Origin: Pseudomonas sp. QTF5
Lineage (GTDB): Bacteria; Pseudomonadota; Gammaproteobacteria; Pseudomonadales; Pseudomonadaceae
Reading direction: 5' to 3'
DNA: 64,000 nucleotides
NCBI RefSeq assembly: GCF_000512695.2
Contig: NZ_AZRW02000003.1
Coordinates: forward strand, 106,731 to 170,730
A program made the position numbers and the translations under genes. Below, piece by piece: positions 16,846 through 25,436 of the stretch. Position 1 is the stretch's first letter; every line of letters begins with the position of its first letter. The notes under the pieces were generated by a model, which was not told the origin of the DNA, did not search any database, and saw only the letters and a list, made by a program, of their open reading frames with translations.

Positions 16846-16866
16846 CATCTGCCCGGGGAAAAAGTC

Positions 16867-19800
16867 ATGACTATTGACGAACAAAATGCATTGCTAACAA
16901 CCAACTCTCTGAGCGTCACGGCGACCGGTGTGGACGTTACGCTGGACGAAACGGCCGGGTTGCAGAACGCCACCGCCACGCCAAGCGCTCCGGAAAACGC
17001 TAACGACAACGACACGGCGCTACCCCTGCCCTCGGCCTTCTCTTCCCGTTTGACCGTCCTTGGGGCAGGTACCGCAATGGATGCGGCCTTGAGTGGCTAT
17101 ACCGGTGTCGTGGGCAATACGGGCAGCAATGCGTTCACCATCAGCGGCGCAACAAGCGCTACCGATGTCAGCTTCGTCGACAGCAATGGCGCACCGCTCA
17201 ACAACGTGGACAGTGGACTGGATACCCTCGATGGCACCAGCATCTTTCTCTATACGGATACGGTGAACAACAACATCGTTCTGGGCCGAGTCGGGGGCGC
17301 AACCGGCGCAATCGTGTTCGCGGCCTATATCGAAGAAACCGGATCGCCGGTCACGGGCGGCAAGATCTGGACCGTGGAGTATCAACCGCTCAAGCATCCA
17401 GGTACGACGAACCCCGATGACCCGGTCGATCTGACGGGTTTGGTTTTCATCGGAGCCAGTCAGAACCTGGAATTCAGTCTCGATAAGGCGCCCTCCGGTC
17501 AGAACCTCTTCCTGATGTTCACGACAGCGACCCCGGCAACTGAAACGGTCAATGGTGTCGTGCGGATCACGGATCCCGCCGTCATTGCCACCGGCAAGTT
17601 ACCGGCGAATCAGTCCGGGCTTGACCCCAACAGCACGGCCGACGACATCAATATAACGACTGGCGACACGATCAATACCAGTCAGGCGGGTGGGCCGACC
17701 ACCTTCGGCACCAACAACCAGATGATTACGGAACAGGAAGGTATCCGTTTTTCGTTCGTCACGGGTGCCAGGCAGGATGTGACCATTCCCAACCTGGATC
17801 AGAACGAAGCCGATCTTGAATCCAACATCGACTACACCGGCGTGGTCAATGTGAAGACGGTCAGTTTCGACGTCGTGCAGTTGCAAAGCGGCAAGAGCGC
17901 TGTCGTAAAAATCAGCGCATTCACCACCGCTGTTGAATCTGGCACGCAATTCATCGACGGCTATGCGAATGATACGAAGGTTGACATCGTCAGTGTTCGC
18001 GTCCTCAACAGCGCCGGGACGGTGCTCGAGAATTCAGCCGGACCGGAGAATGATCCGGCCATTGGCATCACCTTTACTAGTGGGGTTGCAACCATCACCG
18101 GCATTAAAGCCGGCTACGTGATCGAATACACCACAACGTTGGATCACAACCGCGTGCTCATCGAGAACGGGGCGGCCCTCAACGCCAGGGGCAATGAGCA
18201 CGCCGATTTTGATATCGATGGCCTCCACCTGTTCCAAGCCTCTATTACGAAAGCCGAAATCGGTTCCCAGATGATCTTCGAAGACGACGGGCCGGCGGCG
18301 ACCGGGACCGCCGTGGCGGGAACCGTCGACGAGGACGGCCTGGCCAATGGCATTGCCGGTGGTACCGGCGACGTGGCTGGCGAGGCGACCACGGCCAGCG
18401 GCAGCGTGACCGGCATCTTCCAGTCCGGTGTCGACACGCCGCTGACCTTTGCCTTGTCGAGTGACACCAGCGGCTTGCCGGCGCTGAGTTCGGGCGGGGT
18501 GGCGCTGGTGTACAGTGTCGCGGGCAACACGCTCACCGCCAAGGCCGGCGCAATCGACGTGTTCACCTTCAGCCTCACCGCAGCGGGTGCCTACACCTTC
18601 ACGCTGCTCAAGCCGCTGGATCACGCGGCAGGCAACAACGAGAACGACATCACCATCAACCTGGGCTCGCTGCTGCAAGCCACCGACAAGGACGGTGACA
18701 CGGTGACGGCCGCGGCCGAGAAGTTGGTCATCACCGTCGACGACGATACGCCGACCGCGACCGGCACCGCCGTGACAGGAATCGTCGACGAGGACGGCCT
18801 GGCCAATGGCATTGCCGGCGGTACGGGCGACGTGGCTGGCGAGGCGACCACAGCCAGCGGCAGCGTGACCGGCATCTTCCAGTCTGGCGCCGATACGCCG
18901 CTGAGCTATGCCTTGTCGAGTGACACCAGCGGCTTGCCAGCGCTGAACTCGGGCGGGGTGGCGCTGGTGTACAGCGTCGCGGGCGACACGCTCACCGCCA
19001 AGGCCGGCGCAATCGACGTGTTCACCTTCAGCCTCACCGCAGCGGGTGCCTACACCTTCACGTTGCTCAAGCCGCTGGATCACGCGGCAGGCAACGACGA
19101 GAACGACATCACCATCAACCTGGGCTCGCTACTGCGAGCCACCGACAAGGACGGTGACACGGTGACGGCTGCGGCCGAAAAACTGGTCATCACCGTCGAC
19201 GACGACACGCCGACGGCAACCGGGACCGCCGTGACGGGAACCGTCGACGAGGACGGCCTGGACAATGGCATTGCCGGTGGTGTGGGCGACGTGGCTGGCG
19301 TGGCGACCACAGCCAGCGGCAGCGTGACTGGGATCTTCCAGTCCGGCGCCGACACGCCGCTGAGCTATGCCTTGTCGAGTAACACCAGCGGCTTGCAGGC
19401 GCTGAGCTCGGCCGGGGTGGCGCTGGTGTACAGCGTCGCAGGCAACACGCTCACCGCCAAGGCCGGCGCGACCGACGTGTTCACCTTCAGCCTCACCGCA
19501 GCGGGAGCGTACAGCTTCACGCTGCTCAAGCAGCTGGATCATACGGCTGGCAACGACGAGAACGACATCACCCTCAACCTGGGCACGCTGCTGCAAGCCA
19601 CCGACAAGGACGGCGACACGGTGACGGCCGCGGCCGATAGACTGGTCATCACCGTCGACGACGATACACCCGTTATAGGGACAGCCCCTGTGCAGGATGC
19701 CGATCCCGATTTGGGTGCGACGTCATGGACCTTTTCGGGTGACTTCGCCTACTCGATAGGTGCGGACAAGCGCGGGCCAACCTACTCTTCGGCAGCGGAC

Positions 19801-21006
19801 AGTGATTTTGCCCAACTCGCCCTCTCTGGTTCGGCGAACGATGTTGCGATCGTTGATCCAACGGTCACCTGGGATTCAGAGAATCTCGACGCTGCCACGT
19901 TTAACGTGTCGTTCAAATACGATCACGATCGGAATGCTGGCACCGCGCCTGAACTGGTGGAAGGCACACTGGTGTTTGACAAAGCCAATGACACCTATAC
20001 CTTCGAGATGGATGCGCTGCAAACGACGCAAGACGTCACGCTGGGCGAAGGCACTGGATACGAAACGTATGACGTGGATGGTACGAGCCCTTCCAGTGGC
20101 CCGTCACCTGTGGCCACAGGGAAGCTTGGTGAAGATTTCTTCATCCAGATCACGGGCTTCGAGGCACCACTTAGTGCCGGCGGCAATACTGTTGTGGCGG
20201 CGGGTGAACTTGTGAGCGGCACGCTGGCCGCTGTAACCTTGTCCAGCACTGCTCTGGGCGTCTCCGGAAATACGATCCAGGCAGGTGAGGCGGCCAACAT
20301 CAATTTCTTCAAGACTGATCCGAAAGGAGATCTGGACGCGAACAATTTTAGTTTCGCGACCGATTTCTTTATCAAGTTCGATGGATACGAGACTGAAAGC
20401 GATGATCTTTTGCTGATAGTCAGTCTTGCTGATGCAAATGATCCCTCCATCACTACAACACGTGCCATCTACGTCGATCAATTCGATGTGTACGAGAACG
20501 ATACGGTCAACACCGATCTTGTTGGAACCAAGTACGAGGCCCTTATCCTCAACGACCCAGCCGATCCGAACGACCCGTTCCTGGACAATAATGATGCTCT
20601 ATTGATTGTTGAAAGTAATGACTTCAACATTCAGACCGGTGATAACTGGCTCATCAAGGGTATTCAGATTCTTTCGAATGATGCTGGCCTTACGGGCAGC
20701 GCGATAAATCTGAATCGCGATGTCGGTGCCGATGGCGCAAGCAGCACTTCCGCACAGCCGGTCAGTGGTCTCGTCGGGCCTGGAAACACGATTGCGGAGG
20801 ATACGAGTACGAATCCGCTGAAGATCATCGATGCTGGTTTCTCCACCACCACGACTACACCCGCTACCCTTGATCTAACGCTGGATTTCAAGGTCGTCGA
20901 TAGAGATAGCGATTTCACCGATGTCCAGACGATTGATATCGAAAATCCTGTCGTGGTCGAACTGGTGGGAGTAACTAACTTGGCACCGACAGATTTGGTG
21001 CTTTGA
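16867..21006 (+). CDS. Large repeat-rich type I secretion substrate A
   Basis: 1379-aa acidic, Gly/Thr/Ala/Asp-rich protein in which I see no cysteine and no N-terminal signal peptide. Residues 1-470 are strongly similar to the N-terminus of the next gene product. Residues about 473-931 are three tandem 153-aa repeats resembling the DUF5801/'T1SS-143' or VCBS-like domains of secreted adhesins. Residues 932-1379 are a different beta-rich region ending in LAPTDLVL. No canonical GGxGxDxxx RTX nonapeptides are seen. The ATG is preceded by GGGGAA. The exporter operon at 25437-29897 makes type I secretion likely. Function is unknown: adhesin, surface-layer protein or biofilm matrix component are possibilities. 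Confidence 0.82.
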   Translation: MTIDEQNALLTTNSLSVTATGVDVTLDETAGLQNATATPSAPENANDNDTALPLPSAFSSRLTVLGAGTAMDAALSGYTGVVGNTGSNAFTISGATSATDVSFVDSNGAPLNNVDSGLDTLDGTSIFLYTDTVNNNIVLGRVGGATGAIVFAAYIEETGSPVTGGKIWTVEYQPLKHPGTTNPDDPVDLTGLVFIGASQNLEFSLDKAPSGQNLFLMFTTATPATETVNGVVRITDPAVIATGKLPANQSGLDPNSTADDINITTGDTINTSQAGGPTTFGTNNQMITEQEGIRFSFVTGARQDVTIPNLDQNEADLESNIDYTGVVNVKTVSFDVVQLQSGKSAVVKISAFTTAVESGTQFIDGYANDTKVDIVSVRVLNSAGTVLENSAGPENDPAIGITFTSGVATITGIKAGYVIEYTTTLDHNRVLIENGAALNARGNEHADFDIDGLHLFQASITKAEIGSQMIFEDDGPAATGTAVAGTVDEDGLANGIAGGTGDVAGEATTASGSVTGIFQSGVDTPLTFALSSDTSGLPALSSGGVALVYSVAGNTLTAKAGAIDVFTFSLTAAGAYTFTLLKPLDHAAGNNENDITINLGSLLQATDKDGDTVTAAAEKLVITVDDDTPTATGTAVTGIVDEDGLANGIAGGTGDVAGEATTASGSVTGIFQSGADTPLSYALSSDTSGLPALNSGGVALVYSVAGDTLTAKAGAIDVFTFSLTAAGAYTFTLLKPLDHAAGNDENDITINLGSLLRATDKDGDTVTAAAEKLVITVDDDTPTATGTAVTGTVDEDGLDNGIAGGVGDVAGVATTASGSVTGIFQSGADTPLSYALSSNTSGLQALSSAGVALVYSVAGNTLTAKAGATDVFTFSLTAAGAYSFTLLKQLDHTAGNDENDITLNLGTLLQATDKDGDTVTAAADRLVITVDDDTPVIGTAPVQDADPDLGATSWTFSGDFAYSIGADKRGPTYSSAADSDFAQLALSGSANDVAIVDPTVTWDSENLDAATFNVSFKYDHDRNAGTAPELVEGTLVFDKANDTYTFEMDALQTTQDVTLGEGTGYETYDVDGTSPSSGPSPVATGKLGEDFFIQITGFEAPLSAGGNTVVAAGELVSGTLAAVTLSSTALGVSGNTIQAGEAANINFFKTDPKGDLDANNFSFATDFFIKFDGYETESDDLLLIVSLADANDPSITTTRAIYVDQFDVYENDTVNTDLVGTKYEALILNDPADPNDPFLDNNDALLIVESNDFNIQTGDNWLIKGIQILSNDAGLTGSAINLNRDVGADGASSTSAQPVSGLVGPGNTIAEDTSTNPLKIIDAGFSTTTTTPATLDLTLDFKVVDRDSDFTDVQTIDIENPVVVELVGVTNLAPTDLVL
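18283..19659 (+). repeat. Three tandem 459-bp coding repeats
   Basis: Exact 459-bp periodicity: units at 18283-18741, 18742-19200 and 19201-19659, each starting at an Asp-Asp pair and containing GTCGACGAGGACGGCCTG about 40 bases in. Nucleotide identity between units is very high (long runs identical), implying recent duplication or ongoing gene conversion. Each unit encodes one 153-aa domain of substrate A, with motifs TVDEDGL, GSVTGIFQSG, LVYSVAG and TDKDGDTVTAAA. Confidence 0.95.
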
Positions 21007-21036
21007 TCCGCTAAGAAGAGTACACGCGTGAGACAG

Positions 21037-21074
21037 GACGGCTTGGCTCCCACAAGGGGTCAGGCCGTTTTTTT
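21037..21074 (+). terminator. Rho-independent terminator after substrate A
   Basis: GACGGCTTGGCTCC pairs with GGGGTCAGGCCGTT (14 bp including G-U wobbles) around a CACAA loop, followed by a run of T. It separates the two substrate genes, so each probably has its own promoter. Confidence 0.8.
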
Positions 21075-21199
21075 ATTGGGCCACTGCGGTCCCTGAGCCA
21101 AGGCCAGACGAGCCTTGCGGCATGTCCTCATTCACAAACGGAATAGGCGGCACCGTTCCTTCACGCCCTCGTGCTGTTCCCCCATCCAAGTAGTCTGAA

Positions 21200-21293
21200 A
21201 CTCCCATCCCGCTTGGGAGTATCGGCCGATGCGCAACCCCCGGCGCATGCTCATAGTTGTGAACTATGGTCAACGGTCAGGCCTCGATGACCG
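21200..21293 (+). promoter_or_regulatory. Conserved leader of type I substrate B with inverted repeats
   Basis: Homologous to the leader at 16753-16845. It shows ACTCCCA-N7-TGGGAGT at 21200-21220 and CGGTCA-N8-TGACCG at 21274-21293, plus an extra CATAGTT-GTG-AACTATG at 21252-21268 that the first leader lacks. The second shared repeat again ends 21 bases before the start codon. Confidence 0.6.
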
Positions 21294-21314
21294 CAATTGC
21301 TCGGGAGAAAAATC

Positions 21315-24026
21315 ATGGCTATTGGAATCACCGGCGTGGACGTTTCACTGGACGAGACTGCCGGGTTGCAGAACGCCACCGCCACGCCAACCCCTGCAGG
21401 AGACGCTGACGACAACGACATTCTGGTGACGTCCCTGCCCTCGGACTTCTCTACCCGTTTGACCGCACTTGCGGCAGGTACCGCAACGGGTGCGGCCTTG
21501 AGTGGCTATACCGGTGCCGTGGGCGACACGGGCAGCGATGCCTTCACTGTCACCGATGGAGCAACCATTACCGATATCAGCTTCGTCGACAGCGCTGGCG
21601 CACCGCTCGATGGCGTGGACAGCGGACTGTTCACCCTCGATGGCACCAGCATCCTTCTCTATACAGATACGAACAACAACATCCTTCTGGGCCGCGCCGG
21701 GGCCGCAGATGGCGCGATCGTGTTCGCTGCCTATATCGAAGAAACCGGATCGCCGGTCACCGGTGGCAAGATCTGGACCGTGGAGTACCAACCGCTCCAG
21801 CATCCAGATGATACGAACCCCGATGATTCACTCAATCTGCTGGATAAGGTATTCGTCGGAACCAGTCAGGACCTGGAATTCAGTCTGGCCAATGCGCCCT
21901 CCGGTCAGAACCTCTTTCTGATGTTCACGACGCCGGACCCGACAGTTGTCGACGTCGGTGGTGTTTTGCGGATCACGGAACCCACCATCATCGCCACCGG
22001 CAAGGACCCCGCAAACCAGTCAACTGGCGTCAATATAAACACTGGCGATACGATCAACACCAGCCAGGCAGGTGGCCCGACCACCTTCGGCACCAACAGC
22101 CAGATGATTACGGAACAGGAGGGAATTCGTTATTCGTTCGTCACCGGTGCCAGGCAGGATGTGACCATTCCCAACCTGGATCAGACCGAAGCAGATATTG
22201 AAGCCAACATCGACTTTACCGACGTCGTCAATGCGAATAAGGCCAGTTTCGACGTCGTGCAGTTGCAAAGCGGCAAGAGTGCCGTCGTAAAAATCAGCGC
22301 ATTCACCACCGCTGCTGAACCTGGCGTGAATTTCATCGACGGCTATACAAATGATTCGCTGGTTGAGATCACCAGTGTTCGCGTTATCAACATCAGCACC
22401 GGGCTGGTGATCGAGAATTCAGACGGACCGGAGGATGATCCCGCTATTACCATCAGTTTTGATGCTGACGGGGTTGCAACCATCACCGGCGTTAAAGCCG
22501 GCTACCGGATTGAATACACCACAACGGAGGATCATAACCGCGTGCTCGTCGAGAACGGGGCGGCCCTCGACGCCAGGGGCAATACTCACGCCGATTTTGA
22601 TATCGGTGCTTTCACACTGCTCCAAACTGCTGTTACGACCGCCGAAATCGGCTCCAAGATCATCTTCGAAGATGACGGCCCGGCACTCGCCTTTGGCAAC
22701 CTGATCGGAACCGGTAGTGTCCTGCCGCAAACTGGCTTCTGGAGTAATTCGGCCGGCGCCGACGGGCTGAGCGCGGCCGGTCTGGATATTTCGGTGAACA
22801 GCGCGTTCACCCTCGTCAGGCCAGACAACACGACCACTACCGGCACCGCCACCCTCACCGAGCTGCTGCTCTCACCGGACGGCAATGGCGCGTACCAATT
22901 CGAAGGGACATTGACCGGCGATTTCGACAACAACGTCGCTACAGCGGATACCACCATCGACTACACGCTGACCGCCTTTGACGATGGCAGCTATGCACTG
23001 GATCTGGTGCAGGGCTTCGGTTCGACGGTCGTGCTCAGCACTGCCGATGGCTCGCTCGCTGCCGGCGGTCCGGACCCTGTGCGCACATTGTTAATTCCGA
23101 AAACGAATGACCCGACTATTCCTTCGCCATCCGAGGAGGTTGTGTTCTTTTCCGCGAAGGCGCTTGCGTCGACTTCGGACATCCTGACCGGTATCGGGCT
23201 TGGAGCACCCGACCCCACCGAAGCCCAGCTACAGACCAACCCCCTGCCCTCGTACATCGACCCGAGGGCCATGAACGTCAGCACGTCCGGCATCGGCGTC
23301 GCCAATAACGTCCTCCAGGGAGACAACCTGGTGGCAATCGGCGCTACCGATGAAAGTTTCGTCGTCAATCCGGAGAGCCTGGTGACGGCGATGAAGGTCT
23401 TCATCGACAACTCTGTAGCGGGTTACAACACAGCGACCGAGGACCTGTACTACAGGATCTACTACGAGGACGGCTCGACTTCGGACCTCATCGAGGTGAA
23501 TACCCTGACTCCAGAGCCCCGTGGACAGGTGTCCTTCCTCATTGAGCAGGAAGGCACGGCGCTGATCGACGCGGTTCAGCTCACGATGGGCCGAGGCGAC
23601 ATCAAGATCCCGGTGATCCAGTTCATTCAGGAGACCGAGAGCCTGGCCAGCGATATTCAGCTGACGTTCAACGCGACGGTGACGGACAGGGATGGGGACT
23701 CGGCATCAAGTACGTTTGACGCCAACCTGTTCGCCAATGACTTGGCCGGCGCCTTCGACTACACGCTGGTGGGTACGGGCGGTGAGCGTGATGCCTTCAA
23801 CGTCGACTTGTCATTCGATGAGAACCTGTACCAGATCACCGGCTTCGACGCGGACACACTGCGAGACACCCTGGTACTCAACGGCGACCAGAGCGCCGTT
23901 TTCCAGATCGACAACAGCGGCACAGACAGCATCGTGACGGTTGCCGAAACGGGCGGAGACGTCACGACCATCACCTTGGTCGGGGTTGATCTTCTGAGTA
24001 GCGACATTGTTATCGGCGGCGTCTGA
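21315..24026 (+). CDS. Large type I secretion substrate B, paralogue of substrate A
   Basis: 903-aa protein starting at MAIGITGVDVS, with GGGAG before the ATG; the track-level start six codons upstream is rejected. I see no cysteine and no signal peptide. The first about 460 residues match substrate A closely (LDETAGLQNATATP, YIEETGSPVTGGKIWTVEYQ, DVVQLQSGKSAVVKISAFTT). The C-terminal half is unlike A and contains the VCBS-like stretch TVTDRDGDSAS. It ends in a hydrophobic tail (DIVIGGV), as type I signals often do. No GGxGxDxxx repeats are seen. Probably exported by the adjacent ABC/HlyD/TolC system; role unknown. Confidence 0.82.
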   Translation: MAIGITGVDVSLDETAGLQNATATPTPAGDADDNDILVTSLPSDFSTRLTALAAGTATGAALSGYTGAVGDTGSDAFTVTDGATITDISFVDSAGAPLDGVDSGLFTLDGTSILLYTDTNNNILLGRAGAADGAIVFAAYIEETGSPVTGGKIWTVEYQPLQHPDDTNPDDSLNLLDKVFVGTSQDLEFSLANAPSGQNLFLMFTTPDPTVVDVGGVLRITEPTIIATGKDPANQSTGVNINTGDTINTSQAGGPTTFGTNSQMITEQEGIRYSFVTGARQDVTIPNLDQTEADIEANIDFTDVVNANKASFDVVQLQSGKSAVVKISAFTTAAEPGVNFIDGYTNDSLVEITSVRVINISTGLVIENSDGPEDDPAITISFDADGVATITGVKAGYRIEYTTTEDHNRVLVENGAALDARGNTHADFDIGAFTLLQTAVTTAEIGSKIIFEDDGPALAFGNLIGTGSVLPQTGFWSNSAGADGLSAAGLDISVNSAFTLVRPDNTTTTGTATLTELLLSPDGNGAYQFEGTLTGDFDNNVATADTTIDYTLTAFDDGSYALDLVQGFGSTVVLSTADGSLAAGGPDPVRTLLIPKTNDPTIPSPSEEVVFFSAKALASTSDILTGIGLGAPDPTEAQLQTNPLPSYIDPRAMNVSTSGIGVANNVLQGDNLVAIGATDESFVVNPESLVTAMKVFIDNSVAGYNTATEDLYYRIYYEDGSTSDLIEVNTLTPEPRGQVSFLIEQEGTALIDAVQLTMGRGDIKIPVIQFIQETESLASDIQLTFNATVTDRDGDSASSTFDANLFANDLAGAFDYTLVGTGGERDAFNVDLSFDENLYQITGFDADTLRDTLVLNGDQSAVFQIDNSGTDSIVTVAETGGDVTTITLVGVDLLSSDIVIGGV

Positions 24027-24035
24027 GAAACGCAC

Positions 24036-24081
24036 GCAAAAGGATGCGAGGGTGGCGAAAGCCACCCTCGCATCCTTTTGC
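24036..24081. terminator. Bidirectional terminator between substrate B and the LuxR gene
   Basis: Perfect 21-bp stem (GCAAAAGGATGCGAGGGTGGC and its complement) closed by a GAAA tetraloop, between two convergent genes. It can serve both. Confidence 0.9.
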
Positions 24082-24099
24082 AGTTCCAATCGGAGGGTG

Positions 24100-24843
24100 T
24101 CAGAACGTCTTTTTTTGACGGGAAACCAAATCCATTTCCACCCACGAGGACTCGGGTGGTTTTTCGTTGTTGGTGAGCCCGTGCTTCAGCGCATACATCA
24201 ACAAATCGATGCGGTTGATCAGATTAAGCTTTTGATAAATGTTGCTGAGGTGGTTATGCACGGTGTGTTCACTGATGCCCAGCCGCCCGGCGATGCTCAT
24301 GTATTTGGCGGATGGATCCCCCACAATGGCGCGAATCAGTTCCCTCTCGCGCAGCGTCAGCCGCGCCTGTTTCGCCTGCTCCAGATTGCATTTCAAGTGT
24401 ATATGCCCGGTCGCGGAATAGCCGGAAAGCCCACCGGCCCAGGCTCTATCCTTTCCGGTGTCGCGGTGATGGACCGTGATGATGGCCTGGATGATCGATT
24501 CCGTCGGGTCTTCCGCCAGCACGATGCCGCGTGCGCCCGCCTCTATTGCCTGGGCAACGGGGACGGATTCGTACAGGCCCTTGAGCACCAGCACTTTCAT
24601 TTCGGCGCTGCGGGTGAGTCCCGCAACGACCTCCAGCGGGTTCAGCGCATCTGGAAAGAAACTGAAAAAAATCACATTGGGACGCAACTGATCGGCAAGA
24701 TCCAGCGCATTGGTATAGGTGGTGGCCTGGCCGCTCACTTCCATCTGAGGCTTCCTGGCATTGATCAAATCTTGAAGGCCCATGAGAACGAGGGGACGAC
24801 AATCGATCAGCATCACGCTTATTGGTTTTCTGTGGGTCGTCAT
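24100..24843 (-). CDS. LuxR/NarL-type response regulator with degenerate receiver
   Basis: 247-aa regulator from MTTHRKPIS. The N-terminal receiver-like domain starts VMLIDCRP, but at the position of the phosphorylated Asp it reads NVIFFSFFPD instead of the usual DVILLDxxLP, so the acceptor appears to be Ser or missing. The C-terminal NarL-type helix-turn-helix is intact (LTLRERELIRAIVG, RLGISEHTVHNHLSNIYQKL). It lies between the two type I substrates and the exporter operon and is the obvious candidate regulator of the locus, presumably controlled by abundance or partner binding rather than phosphorylation. The start was chosen because the longer frame adds an unconserved N-terminus. Confidence 0.85.
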   Translation of the reverse strand: MTTHRKPISVMLIDCRPLVLMGLQDLINARKPQMEVSGQATTYTNALDLADQLRPNVIFFSFFPDALNPLEVVAGLTRSAEMKVLVLKGLYESVPVAQAIEAGARGIVLAEDPTESIIQAIITVHHRDTGKDRAWAGGLSGYSATGHIHLKCNLEQAKQARLTLRERELIRAIVGDPSAKYMSIAGRLGISEHTVHNHLSNIYQKLNLINRIDLLMYALKHGLTNNEKPPESSWVEMDLVSRQKKTF

Positions 24844-25436
24844 ACGTTCCTGACTCCCTTGAATAATTAACTCTGACCTCCCTCCCTTGGCCTTCATGGA
24901 TCAGCAGCTGCCTCACCTGACCACCGTGATCGAAGGACAGATGCGAGCGCCGACAGGCCTTACGGTGCCCACCCGGCTATTCATCCCAGGAGGACACTTC
25001 CACTGGCTTCACCGGCAGGAGTTGCGACGTTTCCAAAAGCCGGGCAAAGCCATCGAGGCAACATAAATAGGAATAATCATCAACAGCTTGCGCATGATTG
25101 ATGTGCTCCCTCGATCTGTTCAACTGAGTCTAGGCCAGACCAGCACACTGCCAGCACGCCCATCCGCCAGTCGTCGACTCAAGCCTCCTGCGAGTAGCCC
25201 GACTGACGTTGCCAAGGACCCCCCTCCCCTAGAAAATCAAGGTGTTAGGCTCGCCGCGGGAGAGCTGCGACCAAACCTGATTCCGATCAAAATCGTCAAT
25301 TAACCGACGAGTGGCGTGAAGGCACGCACAGAATAAACTCTGACGTCAATTTGTCGGCAAAACTTGCCTCGCCGAGGTCATGGCTCAAATTGGCGTCCAG
25401 TGAGGATGGGGATACACAGTCGGTATTGCGACAGGA
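24844..25436. other. 593-bp intergenic region without recognisable gene
   Basis: Lies between the LuxR gene and the end of the exporter operon. Short frames (for example 24896-25066 and 25088-25303, plus strand) lack ribosome binding sites and recognisable features. The promoter of the LuxR gene should be near its left edge, on the minus strand, but no clear consensus was identified. Confidence 0.5.

Noticed and set aside
18034..19083. 349-codon minus-strand frame within the tandem repeats
   Set aside because: Arises from the antisense of the 459-bp repeats and repeats with them; no independent support.
24896..25066. 56-codon plus-strand frame after the LuxR gene start
   Set aside because: No Shine-Dalgarno sequence and no recognised family; the upstream purine-rich stretch lies on the opposite strand and serves the LuxR gene.
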